A DNA stretch of 64,000 nucleotides, from the NCBI GenBank assembly GCA_028023455.1, contig JAQFVV010012575.1:124001-188000 (forward strand), read 5' to 3'. Below the pieces are notes generated by a model. The model saw only the letters and a program-made list of their open reading frames with translations. It was not told where the DNA came from and ran no database searches. This document shows, piece by piece, positions 53,901-64,000 of the stretch. Positions within the stretch are counted from its first letter, which is position 1. Every line of letters begins with the position of its first letter. The position numbers were made by a program, and so were the translations under genes. Source of the DNA: Epiperipatus broadwayi (taxonomy: Eukaryota > Onychophora > Udeonychophora > Euonychophora > Peripatidae).

Positions 53901-54883
53901 TTGGTTTGTTCTACTTAATCAGCATGATGTTCTGCTAACTTAAGACTGATATTAGAATTATATTCTATTTATTAAACATTATGAAATCTGAAATTTTGAT
54001 ATGTTTTTGGAATGGCCTATTGTCTATCCTAAAAATAGAAACTTTGGAGAACATAGATAAAGTAAAAGCATCTTTTCAGTAATTACAGAGCTTAAAAACA
54101 TAAAGCAAATGTTTCATTCAAACCATCATAAGTAGTTTGCAAAGCCCATGATATGTATCTTTGACTTGAATAGTTTTTTTATTTTCAAAAATATTATTTT
54201 TACCTAATGTTTACAATATACTGATAGCAATAACTCTCAATGCCAAAAATTATTTAATATGAGCTATTTGCTATTCCTTCTTTAATTGAAGCAGCAAATG
54301 CATTTTATTTTGATTAGTTCTCTTATCATTAACAATGCAATATTCAAAATCTCTACGGGATATATGTTATTGAAAAATACTTTGAAAAATTGTTGGAGAA
54401 CAGAAAGCAAAGAAGTATCGGCCCACCTGGTAACAGCATCAACACCATCAATCGGCCACATGAACCCAAATACATAACCGATAATAATAACATAGATTGA
54501 AAAAATAATTTTATCTTTTGCATAGAAGCATAGTATTAAAAAAAGTTTTTTTTTATATTAATAATTCGATAGACTTTATTTTTTTAGCATCTATAATACT
54601 AGAAATTTGTATATTGTTAAAATTACCAAGTATTTTTTTGATCAAAACTATTATTGATCAATTATTATTTTTACTACTATTAACATTAAAATAATAATGA
54701 AATTTTTATAAAGATTCTTAAATGATTAGATAGTTGATCGTGTTTTAAGGCCATAAGTACAGATATATATATATATATATTAATTCATAGTTATTTACAT
54801 TTTTCTTTGATTTGATTTTTTATTTTAAACAAATAAAACAACATACAATTTTCTCTGCTTACTTTCAACATCTACATTAGGAT
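50956..54883. other. Unassigned A+T-rich DNA
   Basis: Short ORFs at 51145-51357, 51622-51813, 52658-52843, 53082-53330, 53444-53647 and 54286-54477 have no recognisable motif. Short CAT/ATT tract near 52517-52553; (AT)n near 54764-54780. Confidence 0.5.
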
Positions 54884-55390
54884 CACACAGAGGCTAAATT
54901 CTTCATACAGTAGTGGCATTCAGTAATCAATGGATACAGGAAGGTTTGTGCATAAAATCCTTGTATAGTGCATACTCATCCAATATCCCCAGACTAGTTT
55001 CTAGCTTGTGGCTTTTATCAGTGAGGAGCTTAGGATCCGAGAGCACTCCACCTAGGTCTAGATCTTAGGATCTAATGCAACCCTCCAGCAGCCACCTTTT
55101 ACCTTATTAGCTAACTATAAAGCTTTGAGTCCAAAATGAAAACATGTTTTGAATTCAAGTTTACTTGCTTTTATAATTATATAGATCTAAACTCAGTTCA
55201 GCATTCATACTTTTTGGTGTCTTTGGCTCTTTAATAACCACAGTCACCACAATCCTATTGGGCAGGATTAGTATTAAACTACTAAACATCACATGATCAC
55301 TATTCTTTATGCTTACACAAGCCATTTACACAGAGGCTAAACTTGCGAAACAGCTTTTGTAAAATATAAAAAATGGTGATCATGTGATAT
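54884..55390 (+). mobile_element. Dispersed repeat R1, full-length-like copy
   Basis: Opposite orientation to 8958-9400. From CACAGAGGCTAAATTCTTCA through CCCCAGACTAGTTTCTAG, GATCTTAGGATCTAATGCAA, TTGGTGTCTTTGGCTCTTTA and AACATCACATGATCAC. The 5' motif recurs near 55328-55345 as ACACAGAGGCTAAAC, in direct orientation. Noncoding. Confidence 0.7.
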
Positions 55391-56251
55391 ATTAAGAGCA
55401 GTTATTCATTCTTTTTACTTAAGAGCTATGTATTTTAAGATTGAATAATCAGTGGACATTAGATGATAATGCTATATTACAATCCCAGACCAGTTCTTGG
55501 CTATCTGCTTTTATCATGGTAGAGCATTTAATGTTCACTCACACATGCACTGCCATCTTAACTTTTTCTAAGCTAACTTGCTATGTATAATTATGCACTT
55601 TTAATAATAGTCCACAAATGTTAGCGGCACCAGAATTATGATAAAGAGAGTATATACCAATAAAAACATTACAATAATTTCTCTGATTAACTAAACTTAT
55701 AATAGAAAACTCTGGAATAGATTAATTGAAATGAATTGTGGTTTTTTTAAGATAAATGTCAAAAATAAGAAAATCATATAATGTTTTATTTAGTATATAC
55801 TTTAACTTACCAAAAAATTAAAAATAAAGCAAACTGAAATCAACAAAATATATAATTATTGATTTAATGTTACATTTATATCAATACAGGTACAAGTTAG
55901 CTTGATTTCAAAACCTTAGGATTTTTACATCTCAGGCTATTAACTTGAATAGTATAAAAATGTTATTGTTGCTGGATATGTGAATGTAAATCCATTGGTT
56001 TTCACTAAAGAAAGACTACACCTAGAATTTACTCCTTGATTTGAATATAGTAGTACCATTTAATATCATTTGATTACTCAATCTTACATTAGATGGCTCT
56101 GGAGTAGAGCAAGTAGGGTAAATTCTTTTTATTTTCTAATTTTTTTTTCATTTAAAAAATGATGTATATCAAATAAAGCATTACATGAATTTGTTTATTT
56201 ATTAAAATGTATAACAGATGGCTGGCTTTAAAGTAGGGTAAATAGATATTA
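55391..56251. other. A+T-rich spacer
   Basis: No gene or repeat that I can support. Confidence 0.5.
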
Positions 56252-56259
56252 CTCTAATG

Positions 56260-56728
56260 CAAGAGTGTCCAACTTTTTGGCATCTCTGGACTACATTGGA
56301 AAAAGAAGAATGGTCTTGGACCACAAATTACATATAGGAACATTAATGAAAGCTGATAGGCAAAAAAAAAACAGTCCATGCATAATTTTAGTGATATCCA
56401 TCATTACAGACAAGCAAAAAATTCCTTAAATAATAATCCTAAATTTTTATTAGTTCCAAATTTATGATCACTAATATAAAAAATGTTTATATCTAAGTAA
56501 TAAAACATTGATGTGTTTATTATTTTTTTATTATAAAAGTAAAAGAGGAAAATATAAACTACTTATATATTTGACATTGTATTTTGCATAAGTGTGTTCA
56601 TTTTAATTACATAGCAACATGTAATTACAAAAATATATATTTTAAATAAGTTTATGATTCTATGTTGGGCCACATTCACAGACATCCTGAAATGCATGTG
56701 GTCCTTGGATCACAAGTTGGTCACCCTG
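56260..56728. mobile_element. Non-autonomous hAT-type element (MITE), 469 bp
   Basis: The ends are imperfect terminal inverted repeats: CAAGAGTGTCCAACTTTTT at the left, and CAGGGTGACCAACTTG as the reverse complement of the right end, a CAGGGGTG-like hAT terminus. The flanks CTCTAATG (56252-56259) and ATCTAATG (56729-56736) match at 7 of 8 bases, the 8-bp target duplication expected for hAT. Subterminal repeats of GGACCACA and TGTGGTCC type are present. It has no transposase, so it would have been moved by a related autonomous element. The short ORF at 56662-56874 is not meaningful. Confidence 0.75.
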
Positions 56729-56736
56729 ATCTAATG

Positions 56737-58094
56737 CAGGTGTTACAAATAAGCAGAAAAGTACTTACTAATATGGAAAATTCTTCAAAGAAGTCCCAAA
56801 TGATGTTGCATAATAGTTTCTTTGTTTACATAAACAATTATTTGTTTGCCATATACTGTAATTGGGAGATATAATTATCCTTTTTAATTAATAATGTAAT
56901 TAGTGTTAATTTTGTAAAATATATGTAATCTCTATTCCGTTTTACTATACAAAAGAACAAGCAAACTTTTTATTAATATAGAAATATCTGCATGACATTT
57001 CAGAGTATAAAAGTATAAAAATCCACATTGACTGAGATAAATAGTATTTTGGATAGTTTTAAGCACATCTCAGAATTCAGAATCTCTTGCTTAAAGTTTA
57101 TATGTGATCTCTAAGTTAAATTTTAAAGTGGTTATTAAAAAAAAATTATGTGGCAATAATTTAATGCACTTATGTGTCTTACTGTTAACATAATGAGAGA
57201 CAAATTTGTTTAACTAGGTATCTTAATCATTGGATTATATTTACTAGTATTGCACACATACAAATCAAGCAACACGATGAAGGTCAAAATATATATCTGA
57301 TCTGATGTAAGCTAACAGTTTTTCTTTTAAGTAGTTTTAAAGCATTTTTTAAACTTAGATGATTTTATTAGTACTCACAAATGTGAATTTAGTCAAGAAA
57401 GACCAAAACTATTATTGGAATTTGTAGAATAACATTTAAGTTTGTGTATTGATAGAAACAATTGAATATCTTAAGAATTTCAATAACTATTTTGGTATTT
57501 CTTTGACACCTTAAGATCTTTGTATTAGAGAAATCTATACCAGTTTCTATTTTTTGGAGACAAAACTTATGATGATGATGAAAGCTGTTTTGTTGCATTG
57601 ATATGGTCATTGCTTCTATTTACAGCCACATAGAGGCACCATAAACTTCATATTCAATTTTAAAAATTTCCTGGGCCTCAAAAAAAATTGAAAGCCTAGA
57701 TTTTAAAATGATGTTATTAAATTTTTGATTAGTACTATATATAGTAGATTTTATGTTATTCAATTTAAAAATATTTCTGATATTGTCTGTAATTTTTTTA
57801 TATAATAAATATAAGCTCTAGTGATTTTTTCTTTTTAATTTTTTAATCATTTTGGGTTACTGCCATTTAATTTACTATGAATTTCTTTTAATTTTTGGAT
57901 AAATACATAAATAAATTTAACTTCTTATGGATTACTTTTTTTATTGAGTTTACTTAACTCATTTAAGCCATAATATTTTTGGCTTGAGGCAAAGGCAGAA
58001 TTTTAAAGAAAATGAGGATATGTGTCAAAAACTTTTCTGGTCACATTTGAATCCTTACATGATCACTATCTCTTATACTAGCACATAATTGTTA
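56737..58094. other. Unassigned A+T-rich DNA
   Basis: No supported gene. The ORF at 57389-57610 has no recognised motif. Confidence 0.5.
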
Positions 58095-58098
58095 TTAA

Positions 58099-58402
58099 AC
58101 AAGGCAAAACTCTCCATACAGTAGTGCCACTCTGTGCCAACCAGAGTAATCAATGGATGCCAGAAGGCTTGTGCATAAAATCCCTATCTAGTGCCTACTC
58201 ATCCAATATCCCCAGACTAGTTTCTGGCTTGTGGCTTTCAGATCCAAGGCTCCTCACTGATGAAGGCCACAAGCCAGAACCTAGTCTGGGGATATTGGAT
58301 GAGTAAGTACTAGACAGGGATTTTATGCACAAGCCTTCTGGTATCCATTGATTATTCTGGTTGGCACAGGGTGGCACTACTGTATGGAGAGTTTAGCCTT
58401 GT
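58099..58402. mobile_element. Hairpin element: 137-bp inverted arms, 30-bp loop, TTAA flanks
   Basis: Arms 58099-58235 and 58266-58402 are the same length and are near-perfect reverse complements. The element starts ACAAGGCAAAACTCTCCATA and is flanked by TTAA at 58095-58098 and 58403-58406. It is made of R1-family sequence. TTAA is the duplication used by piggyBac-type transposons, but it is also common in A+T-rich DNA. The two overlapping antiparallel ORFs of 60 codons are artefacts of the palindrome. Confidence 0.8.
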
Positions 58403-58653
58403 TTAATTTGAAACCTTTACATTAAAAAATTTCAAGATAAAATATATATCAAAATCTATTCATGACAGTTTGACTGATAGTAAAAAAAATGTAAAATTAT
58501 TACTAATTTGAACTTATGTTTTAAACATCATTTAAGTTGTTATGAATTCCTTTTTTGGTGTTGCTTTTTTTTTGTACAAATACATATATGCATGTAATTT
58601 TTTATGGATGTTTTTCTTTTATTTATCATGCTTATAACTAATGATTATTTTAA

Positions 58654-58801
58654 AACAGGCAAAATTCCCTATACGTATTGCCACTCAGTGCAAACTAGAG
58701 TAGTCAATGGATGTCAGAAGGTTTGTGCATATAATCCTCATCTAGTGTCTACTACTCTGGCTTGCACTGAGTGGCAATATGTATAGAGAGTTTTGCCTGT
58801 T
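58654..58801. mobile_element. Short hairpin relative of R1, TTAA flanks
   Basis: A 148-bp element with roughly 50-bp inverted arms (58654-58703 and 58752-58801) starting AACAGGCAAAATTCCCTATA, with TTAA at 58650-58653 and 58802-58805. Related to the 304-bp hairpin 250 bp upstream. It is followed by R1-like GGTGATCATGTGATGT near 58833. Confidence 0.75.
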
Positions 58802-58859
58802 TTAATAACAGTTATAAGCAAGCATAAGAAATGGTGATCATGTGATGTTTATTGGCTTA

Positions 58860-61388
58860 ATGATTATTTTCTCATAGATTACTTTTTGCATTGTTTTGTT
58901 TATTAAAAAGATTTTGTCTAATGCTCTTCTCACTGTTAATTAATTTTAAGCAAAATATGAACCAATGTCCATTCCTTTTGCATTTGCCTCATCTGTTTCC
59001 TTATGATAACTTACTTTTTTTTATTACTTTTATTTAACATATTTATTACCACCAAATAATTTCTCATGGTTTTTTTTTTGGCATTGTTTTGTTTGCTAAA
59101 ATATTGCTTAGTAAATTCAATAACAGATAGATTTCTTATGGATTATTTTTTTTATAACATTATCTTGCATATTGCCATCCAGAGGATAGATCGTAAAGCT
59201 TGAAGGACATCTCATATTGTAACAGTATTAGAGTAAAATATGTTTGTGCAATAAATTTATATTTTATCTGTGCATAATAAATATTTTAATGTAGGACTAG
59301 CTAACAAAGATCATGTGACTACTCCTCGTAATTCATACTTTGTTTTCAAAATAGAAGTTGCTGTTTTGTTATACAGCATTAATATGTGTTTTAATACATT
59401 TTGTATTTTCTAAACAGAATATTTTCAGTAATGAACATGTTTTTATAATCACAATCCAAAGGTGAAACAATGGTTGACCTGCTGATCACACATTATATAT
59501 GTCATTAAAAAGACTTGATCTTTTCTAAAAGACAGACTTTGATGTAAAACTATTTTGAATCTTTTGCTTTATTGATATGGTAAAAAACAACAACAACTTA
59601 ATAAAACAAACAAACAACGCGCCCATCTGTTTAATTATTAACACAAAAAAACTTTTATTTCATACGTATGCACATTATATAATTTACTATACCTGATTTT
59701 CAATAACTAGAATTATTATTAATTTTCTGTACATGGAACGTTAAATATCTAACCCAGAAAAGTTACACATTTATAAACACATGTCTATCTTTTTTGGGTT
59801 AAATGTCCTAACATTTATATCCTAATTCAAATACTTTAATAATGATTTTAAAAAATGACTACTAATATAGTATAGATAATTTCCTACGTTTATGTGAGTA
59901 GAAAGATAAAATAGGTCTGCGATAAGAACAATAAAGAGCAAAATGATTAATATATACTTTTTCTTATTATAGCATATACACATGTGCATGCAGTTATAAA
60001 TATATAAATAGATGTAATTTTAGTTTTGTTGTTTTTAAATTTTATATGTTTGCATCTTTTTCTTTAGATATTTTATCCAAGTAGAAGTCTGATAGCCAAC
60101 AAATGTCAATATTTATTTGTCGCTAGAAATAATATCTTAGGTCTTATAAGACTTTAGAATGAAATCGAGCTACAAACTAAAAACGTAAATGAGATCAAAG
60201 AAATTTAAAAACCAATAAACTTTCAAGGAAATAAGTGAAAATTACTTTAAATAATTAAAATTAATAATAACTGTTTTTTGGCAGATTAATTTTTCTAGGT
60301 GAATTACTTTTAGTTAAAAATTATTATTATAAATGTTTATAGATTTATGTTTATTTATAATTCATTACATTAACTATTGATGGGGGTAAACATAAAACAT
60401 TTGTATTGTACTAAAATAAAGTTGAAAATATCTTTTTTTTTTTAATTTAAAAAAAAAAGCGTTAATACAGTATTTACAAAAAAATTATTTATTTAGAGAT
60501 GATTTACTTACACCTATCAATAATAGTCTTTGCTTTCGATAACTTGCGGCTTACTTCAACCTTGAACCAATGGTTTATCTACACATGGTTACAAAAAAGT
60601 GTACGTAGTTATAGGTACGAGTTCAAATGCAGATTATAGCACTAAAGTTATTGTTTAATGATCAAAGATTTCAAATATTTACCAATCAATATTAAACCTT
60701 TTTTTTTTCTATTGAAAGAACTTTTCTAATGACATCAATTCAATAGAATATTTCAGCAAAAAAAAAAAAAGAATTTTGAAAGATTATAATGTTATTTGTA
60801 TTGTATTATTTAGTTCAGTGGTAGTATGTCAAGAGTCCGAAATAAGATTTTCAATGCGATTTTAGTTTTGGTATCTCAATTTCTTAGAAGTCCTTGAACA
60901 ATAAAGCCATTTCCATATAAATAAATATATATATACACTAAGATATTTTGATGTCATGAGATATTTTGTGTTAAAGAAAAAAATCCTCTCTTTTAAATAC
61001 ACTGACATTATGAATTTGAGCATTTGCACATATAAAGGCTTCATGCTGATGTAGTAGTAGTAATTTTTGTCACATGTTACCTAAGTTTGAATCTAGACAT
61101 AGTAAAACCTTAATTTTTTTTAAGATTTAATAAATCTTAAAATTTTCTTTCAGTTAGCTTTCCCAAACCCAATCATTCGGTATTAGATTAGAGATGGATT
61201 TCTGTCTATACTTAGCTAGAGGATATAACAAAGATTATCCAGTAATTGGCTTGTCTTTGCTTTCACTGTTAGAGAGACAATTTCCCTGAAATATATATTT
61301 TTAATTATTTATTTGTTTATATATTTAAATTGCTATTTAATTTTCAAGTACAGTATTTTTATGTACTTTTTATCAGAAAGAAATTACA
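58860..61388. other. Unassigned A+T-rich DNA
   Basis: No gene, RNA gene or element recognised. Several poly-T and poly-A tracts. The ORF at 60862-61044 has no motif. Confidence 0.5.
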
Positions 61389-61471
61389 TATTATACCAGT
61401 AGTTCCCAAGCTTTTTTAAAATACAGAACACTGGTGTGAGAATTTTTTTTAGGTGGAACACTTACTTAAGT

Positions 61472-62100
61472 TAAAATGTATTACATTCAAATATCAGCCT
61501 TTCAAGCTAATTGTGCATACGCTTTTGCGAGTATTAATAATAATAAATTAATACTTTCTCTCCAATACAAGATATAGTATTTATGCAGGAATAAAATGAA
61601 TCCACTTATTCCTATGACTCAAATGCTTATATATGAGCAAATCTAAAGTACTGGCAAAGAAAGCGTATGCACAATTAGCTTGAAAGGCTGATATTTGAAT
61701 GTAATACAATTGTAAACATACGCTATATAAAATAAATGCTTATTTACATATGATTAAGTTTCAGTTGGAATGACGTTTAGTAAATTCTAGACAATTTCAC
61801 CGACTTCATTCATTCAGCCATCGTATATAGTAATTTAAAGTGACTGTTCCATCTTCATGCTTTCTTTGCCAGTACTTCAGATTTGCTCATATATAAGCAT
61901 TTGAGTCGTAGGAATAAGTGGATTCATTTTATTCCCTGCATAAATACTATATCTTGTATTGGAGAGAAAGTATTCATTTATTATTATTAACACTCGCAAA
62001 AGCGTATGCACAATTAGCTTGAAAGGCTGATATTTGAATGTAATACAATTGTAAACATATGCTATATAAAATAAATGCTTATTTACATATGATTAAGTTA
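61472..62100. repeat. Inverted and direct duplication inside the hAT element
   Basis: 61472-61517 (TTACATTCAAATATCAGCCT...) is inverted at 61661-61707. The whole stretch 61472-61670 recurs as its reverse complement at about 61858-62047. The segment at 61661-61750 also recurs in direct orientation at about 62003-62098. No protein is encoded. Confidence 0.8.
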
Positions 62101-62354
62101 AAATGAAATAAGTTTGTCATCAGTTCTTTAATTAAAATTGGACAGTTACAATTTCAAATCAATATTTAGAATATTTATTGAAAAAATTATAAATTCATAA
62201 TTATGATTTATAATTCAAAAATATTTATAAAAAATAGTTTTACACAACTCATTTAATGCAAAACTTATGCCTGATGCTTTTTATATATTTCTTCTATATT
62301 GGAAAGTATGCAAGATGAGACTACCCTCATTTCTTTCTCTAAATTTGCTAACCT

Positions 62355-63200
62355 TTCTCTTTTTTAGTTTTTATGTTGGTTAAACCCTACTTTTATGGCT
62401 TTTTTTGATATTTGTGGATATTCATGTGTTTGATTTTTAAAGTGTGGTCAGATGACAAGAGTATAAGCTCCTCTTTTTCTGGCACATTAAATTCAGGATT
62501 GTAAATGGCTTCTCCTAACATTCTTTCTATTAACTTTCTACAACACAAAAATTCAGTGACTATTCTATTTTCTTTAACAAATCGACTGAATTCAAGTAAA
62601 ATGGCTTTTCCATTGATATCAATAGATTTGTCAATTTAAAGAACGAAATAGGTATTGTGAAGTTTATTTGCAAGTCTGTCTTCAATGACACATGACATAT
62701 CAATTCTTTTTCTTTGAATAGTATTATTTGAGAAAGATATTTTCATTATTTTTTTTTTCATCTTCCCCAAACATAATTTTAGTAATTTTGCAACATGCAG
62801 ATAAAATTAGTGATTCAGCTATGGTATGTGGATTTTGTATCATAGCTACTAATTTTTCTAGTTTGTATGATGCTATTTGAGTTTTATTTGACAATTTCAC
62901 AATTTTTTTGAAATGTGTTGCTTGTTTGTTTTTCATATTTAAAAGTCTCTCAAAAATATTTTCCTTCTGAAGTAAGATTTTCACGCTTAGATGTAAAATG
63001 TCATTTTAATTTTGCAGAAGCCTTTGCACTATTAGCAAGTTTAAGTCCATATATACAATATACTGGTATTGGATAATCTTTATCATCTGTTCATGTAAAA
63101 CTGTAATTCATATATTCATCAATATACCAATGATTAATTTTACATTTTTTTTTAAACAGCTGGGTTTTTCATTTAAATTGGCTGCCAGTTCATTCTCATC
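62355..63200 (-). pseudogene. hAT transposase remnant, ZBED5/FAM200-like lineage
   Basis: Blocks in order on the minus strand are: a BED-finger-like region, WYIDEYMNYSFT then DDKDYPIPVYCIYGLKLANS and KASAKLK.HF (one zinc-binding Cys and the His-spacing altered); the open segment 62984-62724 with ASYKLEKLVAMIQNPHTIAE and LILSACCKITKIMFGEDE; then, in a shifted frame, ISFSNNTIQRKRIDMS, IEDRLANKL and L.IDKSIDINGKAILLEFSR, the first catalytic-Asp region (LDES.DV in the family; here the Glu is Lys); and FVKENRIVTEFLCCRKL. A further part resembling the C-terminal region follows after an apparent deletion. Stops and a frameshift at the poly-A near 62750 inactivate it. Domesticated relatives exist in vertebrates; nothing here suggests domestication. 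Confidence 0.75.
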
Positions 63201-63823
63201 GCCATTGTTTGAACTTGTATTATAATTATTTTTTTTTATGATAAATATATCCATCATTTCTAGACGTATAAAATTTATTATAAATTATAATTACATATAT
63301 ATTTAATTAATCTACAATTGTTTGTTAATAGAATGTTGTTAATAGAATTATAACTGTGTAACAATTACACATGTACCATCTCTGTTTGAAGACAAAAACA
63401 AATTATAGTTATAGCTAAATATCTGACCTTCCTCTATTCTTCCAATAGTAGTGGAAGGGAATAGCAGACAGCAGTAGAATTCAGAGCAAGAGTGCAGCAA
63501 TTAGATCCAAAACACACTTGTCCTATGAGATGTACAAATTTGCTTCCGATGTGACACTGATTTGACCCATCCAGATCGGCATCAGAACATTATGGGTTGC
63601 CATACATATATAATCAATGTGATACCAGTGCTAAAAAATAACAGAAATCAAATCAAATTGAGATTTTAAGTATTAAACTATAAACATAATTGTAGCAATA
63701 TAAGGTTACATAATAAGAAATAGTTTGACATAATAATAATCTGGCCCTATTTGGAACACTTTTGAAATGTTTATATAACACTAGTGCTCTGTGGAACACA
63801 GGAAGGGAAATACTGTCCTATAC

Positions 63824-64000
63824 ATACGTACTATATTGTTTTTTAAAAACTCAATGATGTTTTGCTGAGTATGAATAAAGGATATTCTCAAACCCAGCCA
63901 CAAGATAGAGACTTTGAAAAGATAAGAATGGCATCTTATCTTTGTATCTAAATATACTTATATAGGCCAATCAAGTATCTTGATATGATGGCTTGAAGAT
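63824..64000. other. A+T-rich end of window
   Basis: No gene or repeat seen. Confidence 0.5.

Larger units (their letters stand above)
61397..63815 (-). mobile_element. Degraded hAT (ZBED-type) DNA transposon, about 2.4 kb
   Basis: The left terminus CAGTAGTTCCCAAGC (61397) and the reverse complement of the right terminus, CAGTATTTCCCTTCC (ending at 63815), form an imperfect hAT-like terminal inverted repeat. GGAACAC motifs lie near both ends. The flanks TATTATAC (61389-61396) and TCCTATAC (63816-63823) match at 6 of 8, a worn 8-bp target duplication. Transposase pieces are read on the minus strand (about 63200-62355). An internal inverted duplication lies at 61472-62100. Confidence 0.8.

Noticed and set aside
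54286-54477. Small ORF with a less A+T-rich 3' part as a possible exon
   Set aside because: No recognisable domain and no convincing splice context; left as unassigned.
58124-58377. Two overlapping antiparallel 60-codon ORFs with similar protein sequence
   Set aside because: Explained by the palindromic hairpin element; the similarity of the two proteins is a consequence of the inverted repeat.

Overview
This is 64 kb of very A+T-rich eukaryotic (metazoan-type) DNA that is almost entirely transposable elements (TEs), microsatellites and unassigned intergenic or intronic sequence. I found no host protein-coding gene that I could support. The mix of elements is typical of a large, repeat-rich invertebrate genome: Penelope-like elements with GIY-YIG domains, RTE-like and Tx1-like LINEs, Merlin and hAT (ZBED-type) DNA transposons, short tRNA-derived SINEs, foldback MITEs, and long (ATT)n and (CTAT)n tracts. 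A lophotrochozoan such as a mollusc or cephalopod is a reasonable guess. This is an inference from element content, not from any marker gene. All recognisable element proteins read in the standard genetic code.

Layout. 1-0.43 kb: 3' end of a non-LTR element. 0.64-2.4 kb: Penelope-like copy on the minus strand. 5.38-6.55 kb: a second, internally inverted Penelope-like copy (N-terminal part minus, GIY-YIG part plus). 6.6-7.05 kb: palindromic pair of a dispersed repeat. 8.15-9.4 kb: tRNA-derived SINEs, a 106-bp tandem array containing half a tRNA-Gly, and a 0.44-kb repeat (family R1). 10.1-10.28 kb: foldback element. 11.15-11.56 kb: Merlin transposase remnant. 13.2-17.1 kb: minisatellites and an 85-bp x7 satellite-like block. 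19-22.9 kb: long stretch with strong pyrimidine bias on the plus strand, unexplained. 23.95-26.35 kb: direct repeats, a SINE and a compound tetranucleotide microsatellite. 27-31 kb: a SINE-like repeat (RepC) and an RTE-like LINE fragment that RepC interrupts with a 10-bp target duplication. 34.2-34.7 kb: R1.

35.99-49.15 kb is the centrepiece. One RTE-like LINE on the minus strand is split inside its reverse transcriptase, at a run of isoleucine (ATA) codons. Between the halves lie about 11 kb: (ATT)n - LINE copy B - (ATT)n - LINE copy A - (ATT)n. Copies A and B belong to one two-ORF, APE-endonuclease, Tx1-like LINE family, in the same orientation and each abutted on both sides by (ATT)n. Copy A is full-length with one 1-nt deletion in ORF2 and a damaged ORF1. 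Copy B is older and 5'-truncated. The simplest reading is a family that inserts into (ATT)n microsatellite, with B first and A later into B's tail.

54.9-58.8 kb: more R1 and hairpin elements, plus a 469-bp hAT-type MITE with an 8-bp target duplication. 61.4-63.8 kb: a degraded ZBED-type hAT transposon with recognisable transposase pieces and an internal inverted duplication. The remaining intervals are A+T-rich DNA in which I see no gene.
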